Assembly: GCA_020639295.1 (NCBI GenBank)
Contig: JACKGY010000005.1
Coordinates: 434,001-498,000 of the forward strand
Direction of reading: 5' to 3'
DNA length: 64,000 nucleotides
Source of the DNA: Planctomycetota bacterium
GTDB lineage: Bacteria > Planctomycetota > GCA-002687715 > DRQF01
The position numbers and the translations under genes are program-made. This document shows, piece after piece, positions 25,302 through 33,914 of the stretch. The notes below the pieces were generated by a model, which made no database searches, had not been told where the DNA came from, and saw only the letters and a program-made list of their open reading frames with translations. Positions within the stretch are counted from its first letter, which is position 1, and every line of letters begins with the position of its first letter.

Positions 25302-28300
25302 TTGAACCGCGCGCGACTTTTCGGCTTCGAGGAGCGGATCAGGGCTCTCGGTGGCTCGACCATCACGGATCCCGGTTCCACCCAGCCGCTGATCTGGTTC
25401 TCGCCGGCGACGGCCGCGGTCGTCCTGCTCCTCGGCTTCCTGCTCGCCGGCCTGATCGATCTCGCGCTCGGCCGGATCTGGGAGCTTCCCTCCACGCCGA
25501 CTTCCGCCGTCGAGATCGCCGGCCTGGTGCTCGGCCTCGCCCTCGCCGTCGGCGCCGGCGCCGGTCTCGTGGCCACGGCGCTCCTGCGTCTCCTGGGCCG
25601 CCGGGACGGTGGCGGTCGCGGCGCCTTCTGGCTCCTTCTTACCGTCCTGGTCCTCCTCGGCCTCCACGGCTGCCGGGACCGGCTGGTCGGCCTCGCCCAC
25701 GCGATCGAGACCCGCACCCTGCTGCCCCTTGGCCTCGTACTGCTCGGCGCACTCCTGACGACCTGGCTCTGGCTGCGCCTCCTCCGCGGCGGCGAGCGCG
25801 GGAACGGGAATCTGCTCCGGATCGGACTGTCGCTGCTGATCGGCGCCGCGCTGCTGACCGGCCTCCACCACGACGTCCGCTGGACGCCGGGGACGCCCCT
25901 CGCCCTGCTCGCCCTCACCCTCGGCCTGAGCCGGATCGGCGTCCAGCTCGAAGACCGGGTCCCGGCCCGGGCGAGCCGCGTGCTCCCCGTCGTCGCCCTG
26001 CTCGGACTGGTCGGCGGCGCGCTGGTCTGGCGCGACCAGAGCTCCGACCGGGCCGTCGACCTGGCGCGGCTCGTCAGGGATCGTAATCTACCGTCGACCC
26101 GCTATCTTCTCGACCTGCTCGACCCGGGCCCGCGCTCCCGAGCGAGGCGGGACGCGGCGCCGCGACCGGACCCGGACCGGATGATCGCCGACGCCTTCGC
26201 CACGACCGACCGGAGCGCGGCCCTCGACGCCCTGCTCGGGTCCAACCGCCGGCACTTCAACCTGGTCCTGATCACCTGCGACGACCTCCGGCTCGACTCG
26301 GTCGGCTGGATGGGAGCGAGCCGAAATGGTCGTAGCCCGACCCCGGCCCTCGACCGTCTGGCGGGACAATCCCTGGTCTTCGACCGGGCCTACGCATCCT
26401 GCCCCGACGCCGACGAGGCCTGCTGGTCCCGCCGCCAGGGGCGCTACCCGCGCTGGTGCGCCGAGGGGGCGCCCGACCTCGCCGAGATCCTCGCCGGGTC
26501 CGGCTACGAGACTCTGGAAGCCGACGCGACGCGCCTTCCCGCCCGCCACCCGGGCGACGCGGACGCGGCCGAGGTGACCGCCGCCGCCCTCGACCTGATC
26601 GCCCGCCGCGCGCCCGGCCGGCCCTTCCTCCTCGAGCTGCGTTATCGCGATCCCGCGCCCTCCTATCGCCGCCACGCCGCCTTCGCCTTCGGCGACCGGA
26701 GCCCCGATCTCCATCAGGGCGAGGTGGCCTGGATGGACCGGGGCATCACGCCGCTGCTCGACCGCCTCGATCGTGGCGACCTGATCGGCACGACGATCGT
26801 GGTCTTCCTCGGCAACAACGGCCGGGCCTTCGGCGGCAGCGAGACCGGTCTCCTCCACGAGGCCCGGCTCCGGGTCCCCCTCCTGCTGCGCGCTCCCGGG
26901 CTGGTCCCGGGCCACGACGATCGCCTGGTCGGCCTCGTGGACCTCGTCCCGAGCCTCCTCGGGCTTCTGGGTCGGGCCCGACCGGCTGCCTGCCAGGGTC
27001 GCGACCTCGCCGACGCCGTCCTCGGCATCCCCGGCACCGAGGCCGGTTTCGCCTGGGTCGAGGGCGGGCACGGCAGCGGAGAGCGTGGCCTCGTGGTCGG
27101 CGACCGGAAGCTCCGGACCGACCGGACCGGGGCGGACGACCTCGTCGCCATCGGTCGGACCCGCTGCGAGGAGACCCCAACCGACGAGGTCGGGGCCCGG
27201 GAGCGGATCGACCTGGTCGCGGTCCGCGACCGGCTCGAGACCGAGCTGGCGAACCGCGCCGGCGGTCCGCCGGCCACCGAGGTCGCGGTCCGGGCGGCGA
27301 CGACGGCGGCCCTCGCCGCCCTCGCCGGACCGGAGGGCCCGCCACGGCTCGACGCCCTGCGCGCCCTGCTCGCGCTGCGACGCGACGATCCGGGGCGCGA
27401 TGCCGGCGGCGCGACCGCGGCGCTCGAGGACGAATTGGGCCGGACGCTCCGTTCGGTCGCCGGTGACGAGCGTCGGTCGCCGGCCGAACGTCGGCTCGCC
27501 TTCGAGCTGCTGACCACCTTCACCGGCGCCGAGGTCGCGCCGCTGATGCGCGCCGGCCTGCAGATCGAGGAGGCCGAAGTGCGCGACCGGGCCGCGCTCT
27601 GGCTGGCCGAACGCGGTGATCCGAGCCTGCGGGAACCGCTCCTGGCCGCGCTGGCCGCGCGCGACCCCTCCTTCCGGCTCCAGGCCGCGCCGGCGCTGGC
27701 GAACCTGGGCGAGCGCCCGGCGATCCGCTGGCTCTTGCCGACGCTCACCGAGTCGCGACCCGAGCGGGCCGCGGTGGCGGTGGCCGGCCTGGCTCGACTC
27801 GGCCTGCACGACCTCGACGTCGAACTGGCGGTTCGGCTCGGGCTCGGACTGGAAGGCCTGGAGTCGCGCGCCGGGCTCCTGGCCACGGCGACCGCGGTCG
27901 CCGGCCTGCGCGGCGACGCGGCCGATCTGGTCCTGGCCCGGATCGCGCGTGCGCGCTGGTCCGAACCGGCGCTCCAGGCCCGCGCGGCGCTCGAACGGCG
28001 CTGCTCCGCGGCCCGCCGCGCCGGCCTCGACCTCCTGGCGGAACAGGAGATCCTGGGTGACCGGAGCCTCCTGGACGACGATCCCGAGGCTGCCCTCCTC
28101 GCCTACGACGAGGCCCTTCGCCTCGCCGTCGGGCTCGGGATCGCCGGCGACCGCCACCATCTGGCCGCGGCCCGTTGCCTGGTCGCGAGCGGCGAGATCG
28201 GGGCCGCGCGCGCCCGGCTGAAGAAACTCCTGGCCTCGGCCCGACCGGGGGAACGGACCACGGTCGCGGCCCGGGCCCTGCTCGAAGAGCTGGCCGGACC

Positions 28301-28700
28301 CGGTGTCGCCTTCGACCCGGGAGCGCTCGTGGTCGAGGTCCTCGAGAGCGTGTCCGCGGAGGACCTGGTCCACGGCCGCCCCTTCGCGGTCGAGCTGCGG
28401 CTGCGGAATCTCGGGACGCGGCAGCTCGCCGGCGACGTCTGGCCGCGAGCGCCACGGATCTTCTGGGCCTTCCGCGACGCCGAGGGCCGGCTCCGGCTTC
28501 CCGACCGGAGGGACGCGCCGCCGGTCGCCTTCCTGCCGCCGGAGGGTCTCGCCGCCGGGGCCGCGCTCGAGCTGTTCAGCAGCGGCCGGCTGCCCGCGAC
28601 CGCCGGTCGCCATCGGCCGGTCCTGGTCCTGGCCGAGAGCACCGGCCTCGACGGCGACGCCCGGCCCCTCCTGGAACTGCCGGCGATCGAGGTCCGCTGA
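25302..28700 (+). CDS. Membrane-anchored sulfatase-like protein with HEAT and TPR-like repeats, active site degraded
   Basis: A 1132-residue protein. Membrane helices occupy about residues 27-240, then a sulfatase/alkaline-phosphatase-fold domain (about 315-590): NLVLITCDDLRLDSVGWMG and a GRYP motif at the usual spacing. The formylglycine site, normally C-x-P-x-R, aligns without gaps to A370-D-E-A-C, and the usual DNG metal loop reads NNG (Asn505). HEAT-type repeats follow (about 740-880), a TPR-like stretch (about 915-1000) and a C-terminal beta domain (about 1010-1132). The large soluble part is probably periplasmic. It lies between a glycosyltransferase and a deglycation pair. It is probably a pseudoenzyme or binds a glycan. 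Confidence 0.85.
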   Translation: MNRARLFGFEERIRALGGSTITDPGSTQPLIWFSPATAAVVLLLGFLLAGLIDLALGRIWELPSTPTSAVEIAGLVLGLALAVGAGAGLVATALLRLLGRRDGGGRGAFWLLLTVLVLLGLHGCRDRLVGLAHAIETRTLLPLGLVLLGALLTTWLWLRLLRGGERGNGNLLRIGLSLLIGAALLTGLHHDVRWTPGTPLALLALTLGLSRIGVQLEDRVPARASRVLPVVALLGLVGGALVWRDQSSDRAVDLARLVRDRNLPSTRYLLDLLDPGPRSRARRDAAPRPDPDRMIADAFATTDRSAALDALLGSNRRHFNLVLITCDDLRLDSVGWMGASRNGRSPTPALDRLAGQSLVFDRAYASCPDADEACWSRRQGRYPRWCAEGAPDLAEILAGSGYETLEADATRLPARHPGDADAAEVTAAALDLIARRAPGRPFLLELRYRDPAPSYRRHAAFAFGDRSPDLHQGEVAWMDRGITPLLDRLDRGDLIGTTIVVFLGNNGRAFGGSETGLLHEARLRVPLLLRAPGLVPGHDDRLVGLVDLVPSLLGLLGRARPAACQGRDLADAVLGIPGTEAGFAWVEGGHGSGERGLVVGDRKLRTDRTGADDLVAIGRTRCEETPTDEVGARERIDLVAVRDRLETELANRAGGPPATEVAVRAATTAALAALAGPEGPPRLDALRALLALRRDDPGRDAGGATAALEDELGRTLRSVAGDERRSPAERRLAFELLTTFTGAEVAPLMRAGLQIEEAEVRDRAALWLAERGDPSLREPLLAALAARDPSFRLQAAPALANLGERPAIRWLLPTLTESRPERAAVAVAGLARLGLHDLDVELAVRLGLGLEGLESRAGLLATATAVAGLRGDAADLVLARIARARWSEPALQARAALERRCSAARRAGLDLLAEQEILGDRSLLDDDPEAALLAYDEALRLAVGLGIAGDRHHLAAARCLVASGEIGAARARLKKLLASARPGERTTVAARALLEELAGPGVAFDPGALVVEVLESVSAEDLVHGRPFAVELRLRNLGTRQLAGDVWPRAPRIFWAFRDAEGRLRLPDRRDAPPVAFLPPEGLAAGAALELFSSGRLPATAGRHRPVLVLAESTGLDGDARPLLELPAIEVR

Positions 28701-28774
28701 GACCCGGGAACCCGGCCCGCAGATCCGCCGCGTGATCCCGGTTAGGATCCACGGGACCACGATCGGGAGCCGCG

Positions 28775-29278
28775 ATGAACACCGAAGCCAGGGGTCAGGA
28801 ACGACGCGTCCTTTTCGTCTGCATGGGCAACATCTGCCGTTCGCCCACCGCCGAAGCCGTGTTCCAACAGATGGTGACCGAGGCGGGCCTCGACGAGCTG
28901 ATCCTCGTCGAGTCGGCCGGCACCCATGCCTACCACGTCGGCAACGGCGCCGACCCGCGCTCGCGCCGGGCCGCCGCCCGCCGCGGCTACGACCTCGATC
29001 ATCACCGCGCGCGTCGGGTCGAGGTCGGCGACTTCGAACTCTTCGATCGGGTCCTGGCCATGGATGGCGAGAACCTCGCCGCGCTGCGTCTGGAATGTCC
29101 GAAGCCCCTGCGCGAGCGCATCGGCCTCTTCCTCGACCATGCCGAGGACGTCGCCGAACGCGAGGTGCCCGACCCCTACTACGGAGTCGGCGACAGCGGC
29201 TTCGAGCTGGTGCTGGACCTGATCGAGGCGGCCTCGCGCGGACTCCTCGCCGAGCTGCGCCGCGAGCTCGGTCGGTGA
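28775..29278 (+). CDS. Low-molecular-weight phosphotyrosine phosphatase family
   Basis: Cytosolic phosphatase of 167 residues. The P-loop CMGNICRS (Cys16 to Arg22) matches CX5R(S/T) and the general-acid motif is VPDPYYGVGDSGF (Asp in DPYY). The rest, HRARRVEVGDFELFDRVLAMDGENL, is normal for the family. It is 48 bases upstream of the fructosamine-kinase gene. Published work on this pairing found that such enzymes act as protein-ribulosamine 5-phosphatases, so this one may not be a tyrosine phosphatase in vivo. GGGAG lies upstream of the start. Confidence 0.93.
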   Translation: MNTEARGQERRVLFVCMGNICRSPTAEAVFQQMVTEAGLDELILVESAGTHAYHVGNGADPRSRRAAARRGYDLDHHRARRVEVGDFELFDRVLAMDGENLAALRLECPKPLRERIGLFLDHAEDVAEREVPDPYYGVGDSGFELVLDLIEAASRGLLAELRRELGR

Positions 29279-29326
29279 CCCGGCCAGGCCGACACGCCGT
29301 CCGCGCCGGCGGCAGGCCACCGCGGG

Positions 29327-30157
29327 ATGCATGACCTGGAGGGTCGCGTGGTCGACCGCCGGCGACTCGCCGGCGGCTCGGTCGCCGAGGTCGAGCGCTG
29401 GACCCTCGACGACGGCTCGAGCCTGGTCGCCAAGATCGACCGGGGCCGCGGCGGCGGTCTCCTCATCGAGGCCCGGATGCTGGAGGACCTCGGTCGGCGC
29501 GGCGCCCTCGCGGTCCCGACGGTGATCGCGGTCGATGCCGGGCTGCTCCTGGTGAGTGACCTGGGTGGCCGCCCGGGAGCGCGGGGCCGCGCCGAGGAGG
29601 AGGCCGCCCGGGCCCTGGCCGCGCTGCACGAGATCGAGGGGCCCGCCTTCGGCTACGACTACGACACCCTGATCGGTGGCCTGCCCCAGGCGAACGACTA
29701 CGACCCGAGCTGGCCACGTTTCTACGGCGACCGCCGTCTCGGCGCGATGGCCGCCGAGGCCCGGGCCGCCGGCCGCCTGCCGGACGAGATCGCCGGTCGC
29801 GTCGACCGCCTGCGCGGTCGCCTCGACCGGGAACTCGACCATCGGCCGCTGCCGGTGCTCGTCCACGGCGACGTCTGGAGCGGCAACGTCCTGAGCGAGG
29901 GCGACGAGCTGCGCGGCTTCGTCGATCCCGCCCTCCACTACGCCGATGCCGAGGTCGAACTGGCCTTCATCGAGCTCTTCGGCACCTTCTCGCGCCGGTT
30001 CCACGAGGTCTACGACGCCCTCCATCCGCCCCGGCCCGGCGACCGGGCCCGCCGCCTCGCCGTCCTCCAGGTCCAGCCGCTCCTGGTCCACGTCCGCCTC
30101 TTCGGTGCCGCCTACCACCAGGCACTCGACCAGCTGCTGCGGCGCCTGCTCGCCTGA
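29327..30157 (+). CDS. Fructosamine/ribulosamine-3-kinase family protein
   Basis: Kinase of 276 residues with the aminoglycoside-phosphotransferase-like fold. The catalytic loop is VLVHGDVWSGNVLS (HGDxWxxN) and the metal Asp is in GFVDPALHYADAEVELAF, both diagnostic for fructosamine-3-kinases, which phosphorylate sugars glycated onto protein lysines so that they fall off. The nucleotide Lys is in SLVAKIDR. Bacterial relatives mostly prefer ribulosamines and erythrulosamines. The neighbouring phosphatase gene completes a two-enzyme deglycation route. An antibiotic phosphotransferase is unlikely. Confidence 0.92.
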   Translation: MHDLEGRVVDRRRLAGGSVAEVERWTLDDGSSLVAKIDRGRGGGLLIEARMLEDLGRRGALAVPTVIAVDAGLLLVSDLGGRPGARGRAEEEAARALAALHEIEGPAFGYDYDTLIGGLPQANDYDPSWPRFYGDRRLGAMAAEARAAGRLPDEIAGRVDRLRGRLDRELDHRPLPVLVHGDVWSGNVLSEGDELRGFVDPALHYADAEVELAFIELFGTFSRRFHEVYDALHPPRPGDRARRLAVLQVQPLLVHVRLFGAAYHQALDQLLRRLLA

Positions 30158-30307
30158 GGACCGGTCGGCGGCCGCTGAATAAGTCTGGATGGATACCCAA
30201 GTTCCGCGGGTTTTCTGCCGATCTTCATGCAGGGGAAAGGGTCGAGTCGACGACCCGAAGCGGCCGCGTGGTCGGCGCAAGCCCCTGCGGGAATAGGAGA
30301 TGGAACC

Positions 30308-31471
30308 TTGTGGAAGGTGCCCTTGTTCGACTGCTCCCTCGGCGCCGAGGAGAAGCAGGCGGTCCTGGAGGTCCTTGATTCCGGCTGGCTCACCATGGGG
30401 GCCAACACCCGTGCCCTCGAGGAGGAGTTCGCCCGACTCTGCGGCGCGCGCCAGGCGATCGCGGTCGCCAGCGGCACCGCCGCGCTCCACCTGGCCCTCC
30501 TGGCCATCGGCATCGAGCCCGGCGACGAGGTCATCGTGCCCTCGTTGACCTTCTCGGCCACGGCCAACGCGGTCATCCACGCCGGCGGCCGGCCGGTCTT
30601 CGCCGACATCGGTGGCGACCACGACCTGAACATCGACCCGGAGGCGGTCGAGGCGGCGATCACGACCCGCACCAGGGCCATCCTCGTGGTCCACTACGGC
30701 GGTTACCCCTGCGACATGCCCGTCCTGCGCCGGATCGCCGACCGCCACGGCCTCCGCCTGATCGAGGACGCGGCCCACGCCCCGGGTGCCCGGCTGCCGG
30801 AAGGCGCCTGCGGCGCTCTCGGCGACGTCGGCTGCTTCAGCTTCTACAGCAACAAGAACATGACCTGCGGCGAAGGCGGCATGGTCACCACCGACGACGA
30901 GGCCCTCGCCGCGACCGTCCGGCTGCTCCGCTCGCACGGCATGACGACCAGCGCGCTCGATCGCCATCAGGGTCGCAGCAGCTCCTACGAGATCGTCGCC
31001 GCCGGCCTCAACTACCGGATCGACGAGATGCGCGCGGCCCTGGCGCGCGTGCAGCTCGGTCGGCTGGTCGAACGCAACGCCGAACGCAAGCGACTCGATG
31101 CCCTCTATCGCGAGGGCGTGGCCGGCATCGACGGCCTGGGCATGCCCTTCGCCTCGGGACCGGCGCACGACGGCTCCTGCTGTCACGTCAGCGGCGTGCT
31201 GCTCGACCCGGGTCTCGACGTCGAGGCCTTCCGCACGAGCCTGCGGGAGGACGGCATCCAGACCAGCCATCACTACCCCGCCGTGCACCTGCTGCACTGG
31301 TACCGCGAACACATGGACGGCCGCGAGGGCACCCTGCCCCGCACCGAGAGCGCCTCGCTCCGGCAGGTGACCCTGCCCCTCTACCCCGGCATGGGCGCCG
31401 ACCGCGTCGCCCTGGTGATCGACGGCATGAAGCGCGCCATCGCGCGTCAGACCGTGGCGGAAAGGGCCTGA
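30308..31471 (+). CDS. DegT/DnrJ/EryC1-family sugar aminotransferase
   Basis: PLP enzyme of 387 residues that transfers an amino group to a keto-sugar nucleotide. SGTAALHLALLAIGIEPGDEV binds the phosphate; the aldimine Lys is Lys183 in FYSNKNMTCGEGGMVTT, with the usual GEGG after it. EDAAHAPGA carries the cofactor Asp. I favour the TTG at 30308, with AGGAG eight bases upstream; an ATG at 30227 would add 27 non-conserved residues. It begins the tight set aminotransferase - carbamoyltransferase - WbqC - acetyltransferase (4-base gap to the next gene). Dehydratase relatives lack the Lys, which is present here. Confidence 0.93.
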   Translation: MWKVPLFDCSLGAEEKQAVLEVLDSGWLTMGANTRALEEEFARLCGARQAIAVASGTAALHLALLAIGIEPGDEVIVPSLTFSATANAVIHAGGRPVFADIGGDHDLNIDPEAVEAAITTRTRAILVVHYGGYPCDMPVLRRIADRHGLRLIEDAAHAPGARLPEGACGALGDVGCFSFYSNKNMTCGEGGMVTTDDEALAATVRLLRSHGMTTSALDRHQGRSSSYEIVAAGLNYRIDEMRAALARVQLGRLVERNAERKRLDALYREGVAGIDGLGMPFASGPAHDGSCCHVSGVLLDPGLDVEAFRTSLREDGIQTSHHYPAVHLLHWYREHMDGREGTLPRTESASLRQVTLPLYPGMGADRVALVIDGMKRAIARQTVAERA

Positions 31472-31475
31472 CAGC

Positions 31476-33194
31476 ATGCGGATCCTCGGCCTCAATCACG
31501 ACATGTTCATCTCTTCGGCGGCGTTGATCGAGGACGGCCGCGTGGTCGCCGCCGCCGCCGAGGAACGCTTCAACCGGGCCAAGCGCAGCCGCGCCTTCCC
31601 GGAGCAGGCGATCCGCTACTGCCTGGCCGAGGCCGGCATCGGCATCGACGAGGTCGACGCCTTCGCGGCGTCCTGGAACCCGGCCGCCTACTTCCGCAAG
31701 TTCAACCCGCTGTTCTCCAATCAGCGCCGCCACATGGCCGAGCATCTCTACTCGGTGCCCGACCACCTGCTGCGCCTGTTCCCGAGCGGCGAGCACGGCG
31801 CCGACTGGATCGAGCAGCGCCTGCCGGTGATGGGCGCCGAACGACGCATCATCTTCGTCTCGCACCATCGCGCGCACATCGGCAACGCCTATCACCTGTC
31901 GCCCTTCGAGGACGCGGCCATCATCACCGCCGACTCCCAGGGCGAGTACGAGGCCACCACCTTCAGCGTCGGTCGCGGCGGGCGCACGGAACTGCTGCGC
32001 GCCATCGACTACCCGCAGTCGATCGGGGCCTACTACTCCACCTTCACCGAGTACCTGGGCTTCCAGCCCAACTCCGACGAATGGAAGGTGATGGCGCTGG
32101 GCGCCTACGAGGAGGGCGAGAACCCCTTCGACGCGATCCTGCGTGACGAGGTCGTGACGCTGCTGCCGGACGGCGGCTACGAGTTCGACCTGTCCTTCTT
32201 CCAGGGCTACATGCCGGAGAAGCCCAACCTGTTCAGCGACCGTCTGCTGCGCGCCTTCGGCCCGCCGCGCCTGCGCGACGAGCCGCTCGAGCCGCGGCAC
32301 TACCAGATCGCGGCCGCGGTCCAGCGGCGCAGCGAGGACATCGCCTTCCACATGATGCGCAAGCTGCACGAGCAGACCGGCCTCGACCGCCTCTGCCTCG
32401 CCGGCGGCTTCTTCATGAACAGCCTCCTGAACGGCAAGATCCTGCGCGAGACGCCCTTCGAGCAGGTCTTCATCTCGTCCTGCCCGGACGATTCCGGCAA
32501 CGCCATCGGCGCCGCCCTCTACGTCCAGAACGACGTCCTCGGTCACCTCGCCCGCGAGCCGATGCGGCACAACTACTGGGGACCGGAGCACGACGACGAC
32601 GAGATCGCCGCCACCATCGAGCGCTACGGCCTGGTGGCCGAGCGGCACGACGACATCGCCGCGGTCTGCGCCGCGCAGCTCGCCGAGGGCAAGCTGGTCG
32701 GCTGGTTCCAGGGGCGGATGGAGTTCGGCCAGCGCGCCCTGGGCAACCGCTCGATCCTCGCCGACCCACGCCGGGCCGCCACCCGCGACCAGGTCAACCT
32801 GGCGGTCAAGTACCGGGAGAGCTTCCGGCCCTTCGCGCCCGCGATCCTCGCCGAGCAGGCGAACGACTGGTTCGACCTGCCGGAGGGCGCCGCGGCCCCC
32901 TACATGGAGCAGGTGCACATGGTCCGCGAGGACCGGCGCGAGGCCATCGCCGCGGTGGTGCATGCCGACGGCAGCGGTCGCCTGCAGACCGTGGAGGCGG
33001 CGACCAACCCGCGCTTCCATGCCCTGATCAGCGCCTTCGCCGCGCTCACCGGCGTGCCGGTCGTGCTCAACACCTCGTTCAACCTGAACGGCGAGCCGGT
33101 CGTCTGCACGCCCACCGACGCCATCCGCACCTTCCATTCCTGCGGCCTCGACGTCCTGGCCCTGGGCAGCTACCTGATCCGGAAGGGCCGATGA
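31476..33194 (+). CDS. Carbamoyltransferase (NodU/CmcH/TobZ family)
   Basis: Enzyme of 572 residues that makes carbamoyl-adenylate from carbamoyl phosphate and ATP and places the carbamoyl group on a hydroxyl of a sugar or natural product. The N-terminal Kae1-like domain has GLNHDMFISSAALI, VSHHRAHIGNAYHLSPF (metal His) and TADSQGEYE. The C-terminal YrdC-like domain has VGWFQGRMEFGQRALGNRSILADPR and VVLNTSFNLNGEPVV, both hallmarks. It overlaps the next gene by four bases (ATGA). The acceptor here is probably an amino sugar of a surface glycan, given the neighbours. Confidence 0.95.
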   Translation: MRILGLNHDMFISSAALIEDGRVVAAAAEERFNRAKRSRAFPEQAIRYCLAEAGIGIDEVDAFAASWNPAAYFRKFNPLFSNQRRHMAEHLYSVPDHLLRLFPSGEHGADWIEQRLPVMGAERRIIFVSHHRAHIGNAYHLSPFEDAAIITADSQGEYEATTFSVGRGGRTELLRAIDYPQSIGAYYSTFTEYLGFQPNSDEWKVMALGAYEEGENPFDAILRDEVVTLLPDGGYEFDLSFFQGYMPEKPNLFSDRLLRAFGPPRLRDEPLEPRHYQIAAAVQRRSEDIAFHMMRKLHEQTGLDRLCLAGGFFMNSLLNGKILRETPFEQVFISSCPDDSGNAIGAALYVQNDVLGHLAREPMRHNYWGPEHDDDEIAATIERYGLVAERHDDIAAVCAAQLAEGKLVGWFQGRMEFGQRALGNRSILADPRRAATRDQVNLAVKYRESFRPFAPAILAEQANDWFDLPEGAAAPYMEQVHMVREDRREAIAAVVHADGSGRLQTVEAATNPRFHALISAFAALTGVPVVLNTSFNLNGEPVVCTPTDAIRTFHSCGLDVLALGSYLIRKGR

Positions 33195-33883
33195 TCGTCT
33201 GCATCCACCAGCCCGATTTCGCGCCCTGGCTGGGCTTCTACGAGCGCCTCGTCCATGCCGACGCCTGGGTGGTGCTCGACGACGTCCAATTCCTGCGCCG
33301 CGGCTGGCATCATCGCGACCGCATCCTCGGTCCGGAGGGCCCGCACTGGCTGACCGTCCCGGTGCTGAAGCGGGGACGCTACGAGCAGGAGATCCGCGAG
33401 GTCATGATCGACGAGAGCGAGGACTGGCGCCGCCGCCACCTCGCCACGATCGCCAACTTCTACGCCCGGGCACCGCGGCTCGACCAGGGCCTGGCGCTCC
33501 TCGAGGCGGCCTACGCGGCGGGTCATCACCGGCTCATGGACCTGAACCTCGAGATCATCCTCGCCTTCCTCGAGCGGCTCGAGATCCGGCCCGAGATCGT
33601 CATGGCCTCGGAACTCCGGGTCGCCTCGACCCGGAGCCAGCGGCTCATCGACATCTGCCGGGAGCTCGGCGCCGACCGCTACCTCACCGGTACCGGCTCC
33701 CGCGACTACCTCGACGTCGCCGCCTTCGAGGCCGCCGGGATCGAGGTGGTCTGGCAGGACTACCAGCCGCCCTGCTACGACCAGGGCCGGGCCGGGTTCC
33801 ATCCCGGGCTTTCGGCCCTCGACGCCTTGCTCCACCTGGGCCCAGCGATCAAGATGCTGCTCGAACCGGCCGCCGCCCTCTGA
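33191..33883 (+). CDS. WbqC-family protein
   Basis: A 230-residue member of the WbqC-like family, found in O-antigen and other surface-glycan clusters. The opening IVCIHQPDFAPWLGFYERL, then DAWVVLDDVQFLRRGWHHRDR, and YLTGTGSRDYL near residue 165 are the family's conserved blocks. The family is thought to modify amino sugars, but the reaction is not settled in my knowledge. Start overlaps the carbamoyltransferase stop by four bases, so the two are translated together. Confidence 0.92.
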   Translation: MIVCIHQPDFAPWLGFYERLVHADAWVVLDDVQFLRRGWHHRDRILGPEGPHWLTVPVLKRGRYEQEIREVMIDESEDWRRRHLATIANFYARAPRLDQGLALLEAAYAAGHHRLMDLNLEIILAFLERLEIRPEIVMASELRVASTRSQRLIDICRELGADRYLTGTGSRDYLDVAAFEAAGIEVVWQDYQPPCYDQGRAGFHPGLSALDALLHLGPAIKMLLEPAAAL

Positions 33884-33914
33884 CGCGGTCGGCTCGTGGA
33901 AGGAGCGGTTCCGC

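Noticed and set aside
26088..28760. An 890-residue minus-strand open frame
   Set aside because: Antisense shadow of the sulfatase-like gene; Arg/Gly/Glu/Val-rich without motifs.
29327..30157. Aminoglycoside phosphotransferase as an alternative to fructosamine kinase
   Set aside because: HGDVWSGN and the adjoining phosphatase gene favour the fructosamine-kinase family.
30227..30307. An upstream ATG start for the DegT aminotransferase
   Set aside because: No ribosome site precedes 30227 and the added 27 residues do not look like the family N-terminus; the TTG at 30308 has a good AGGAG.
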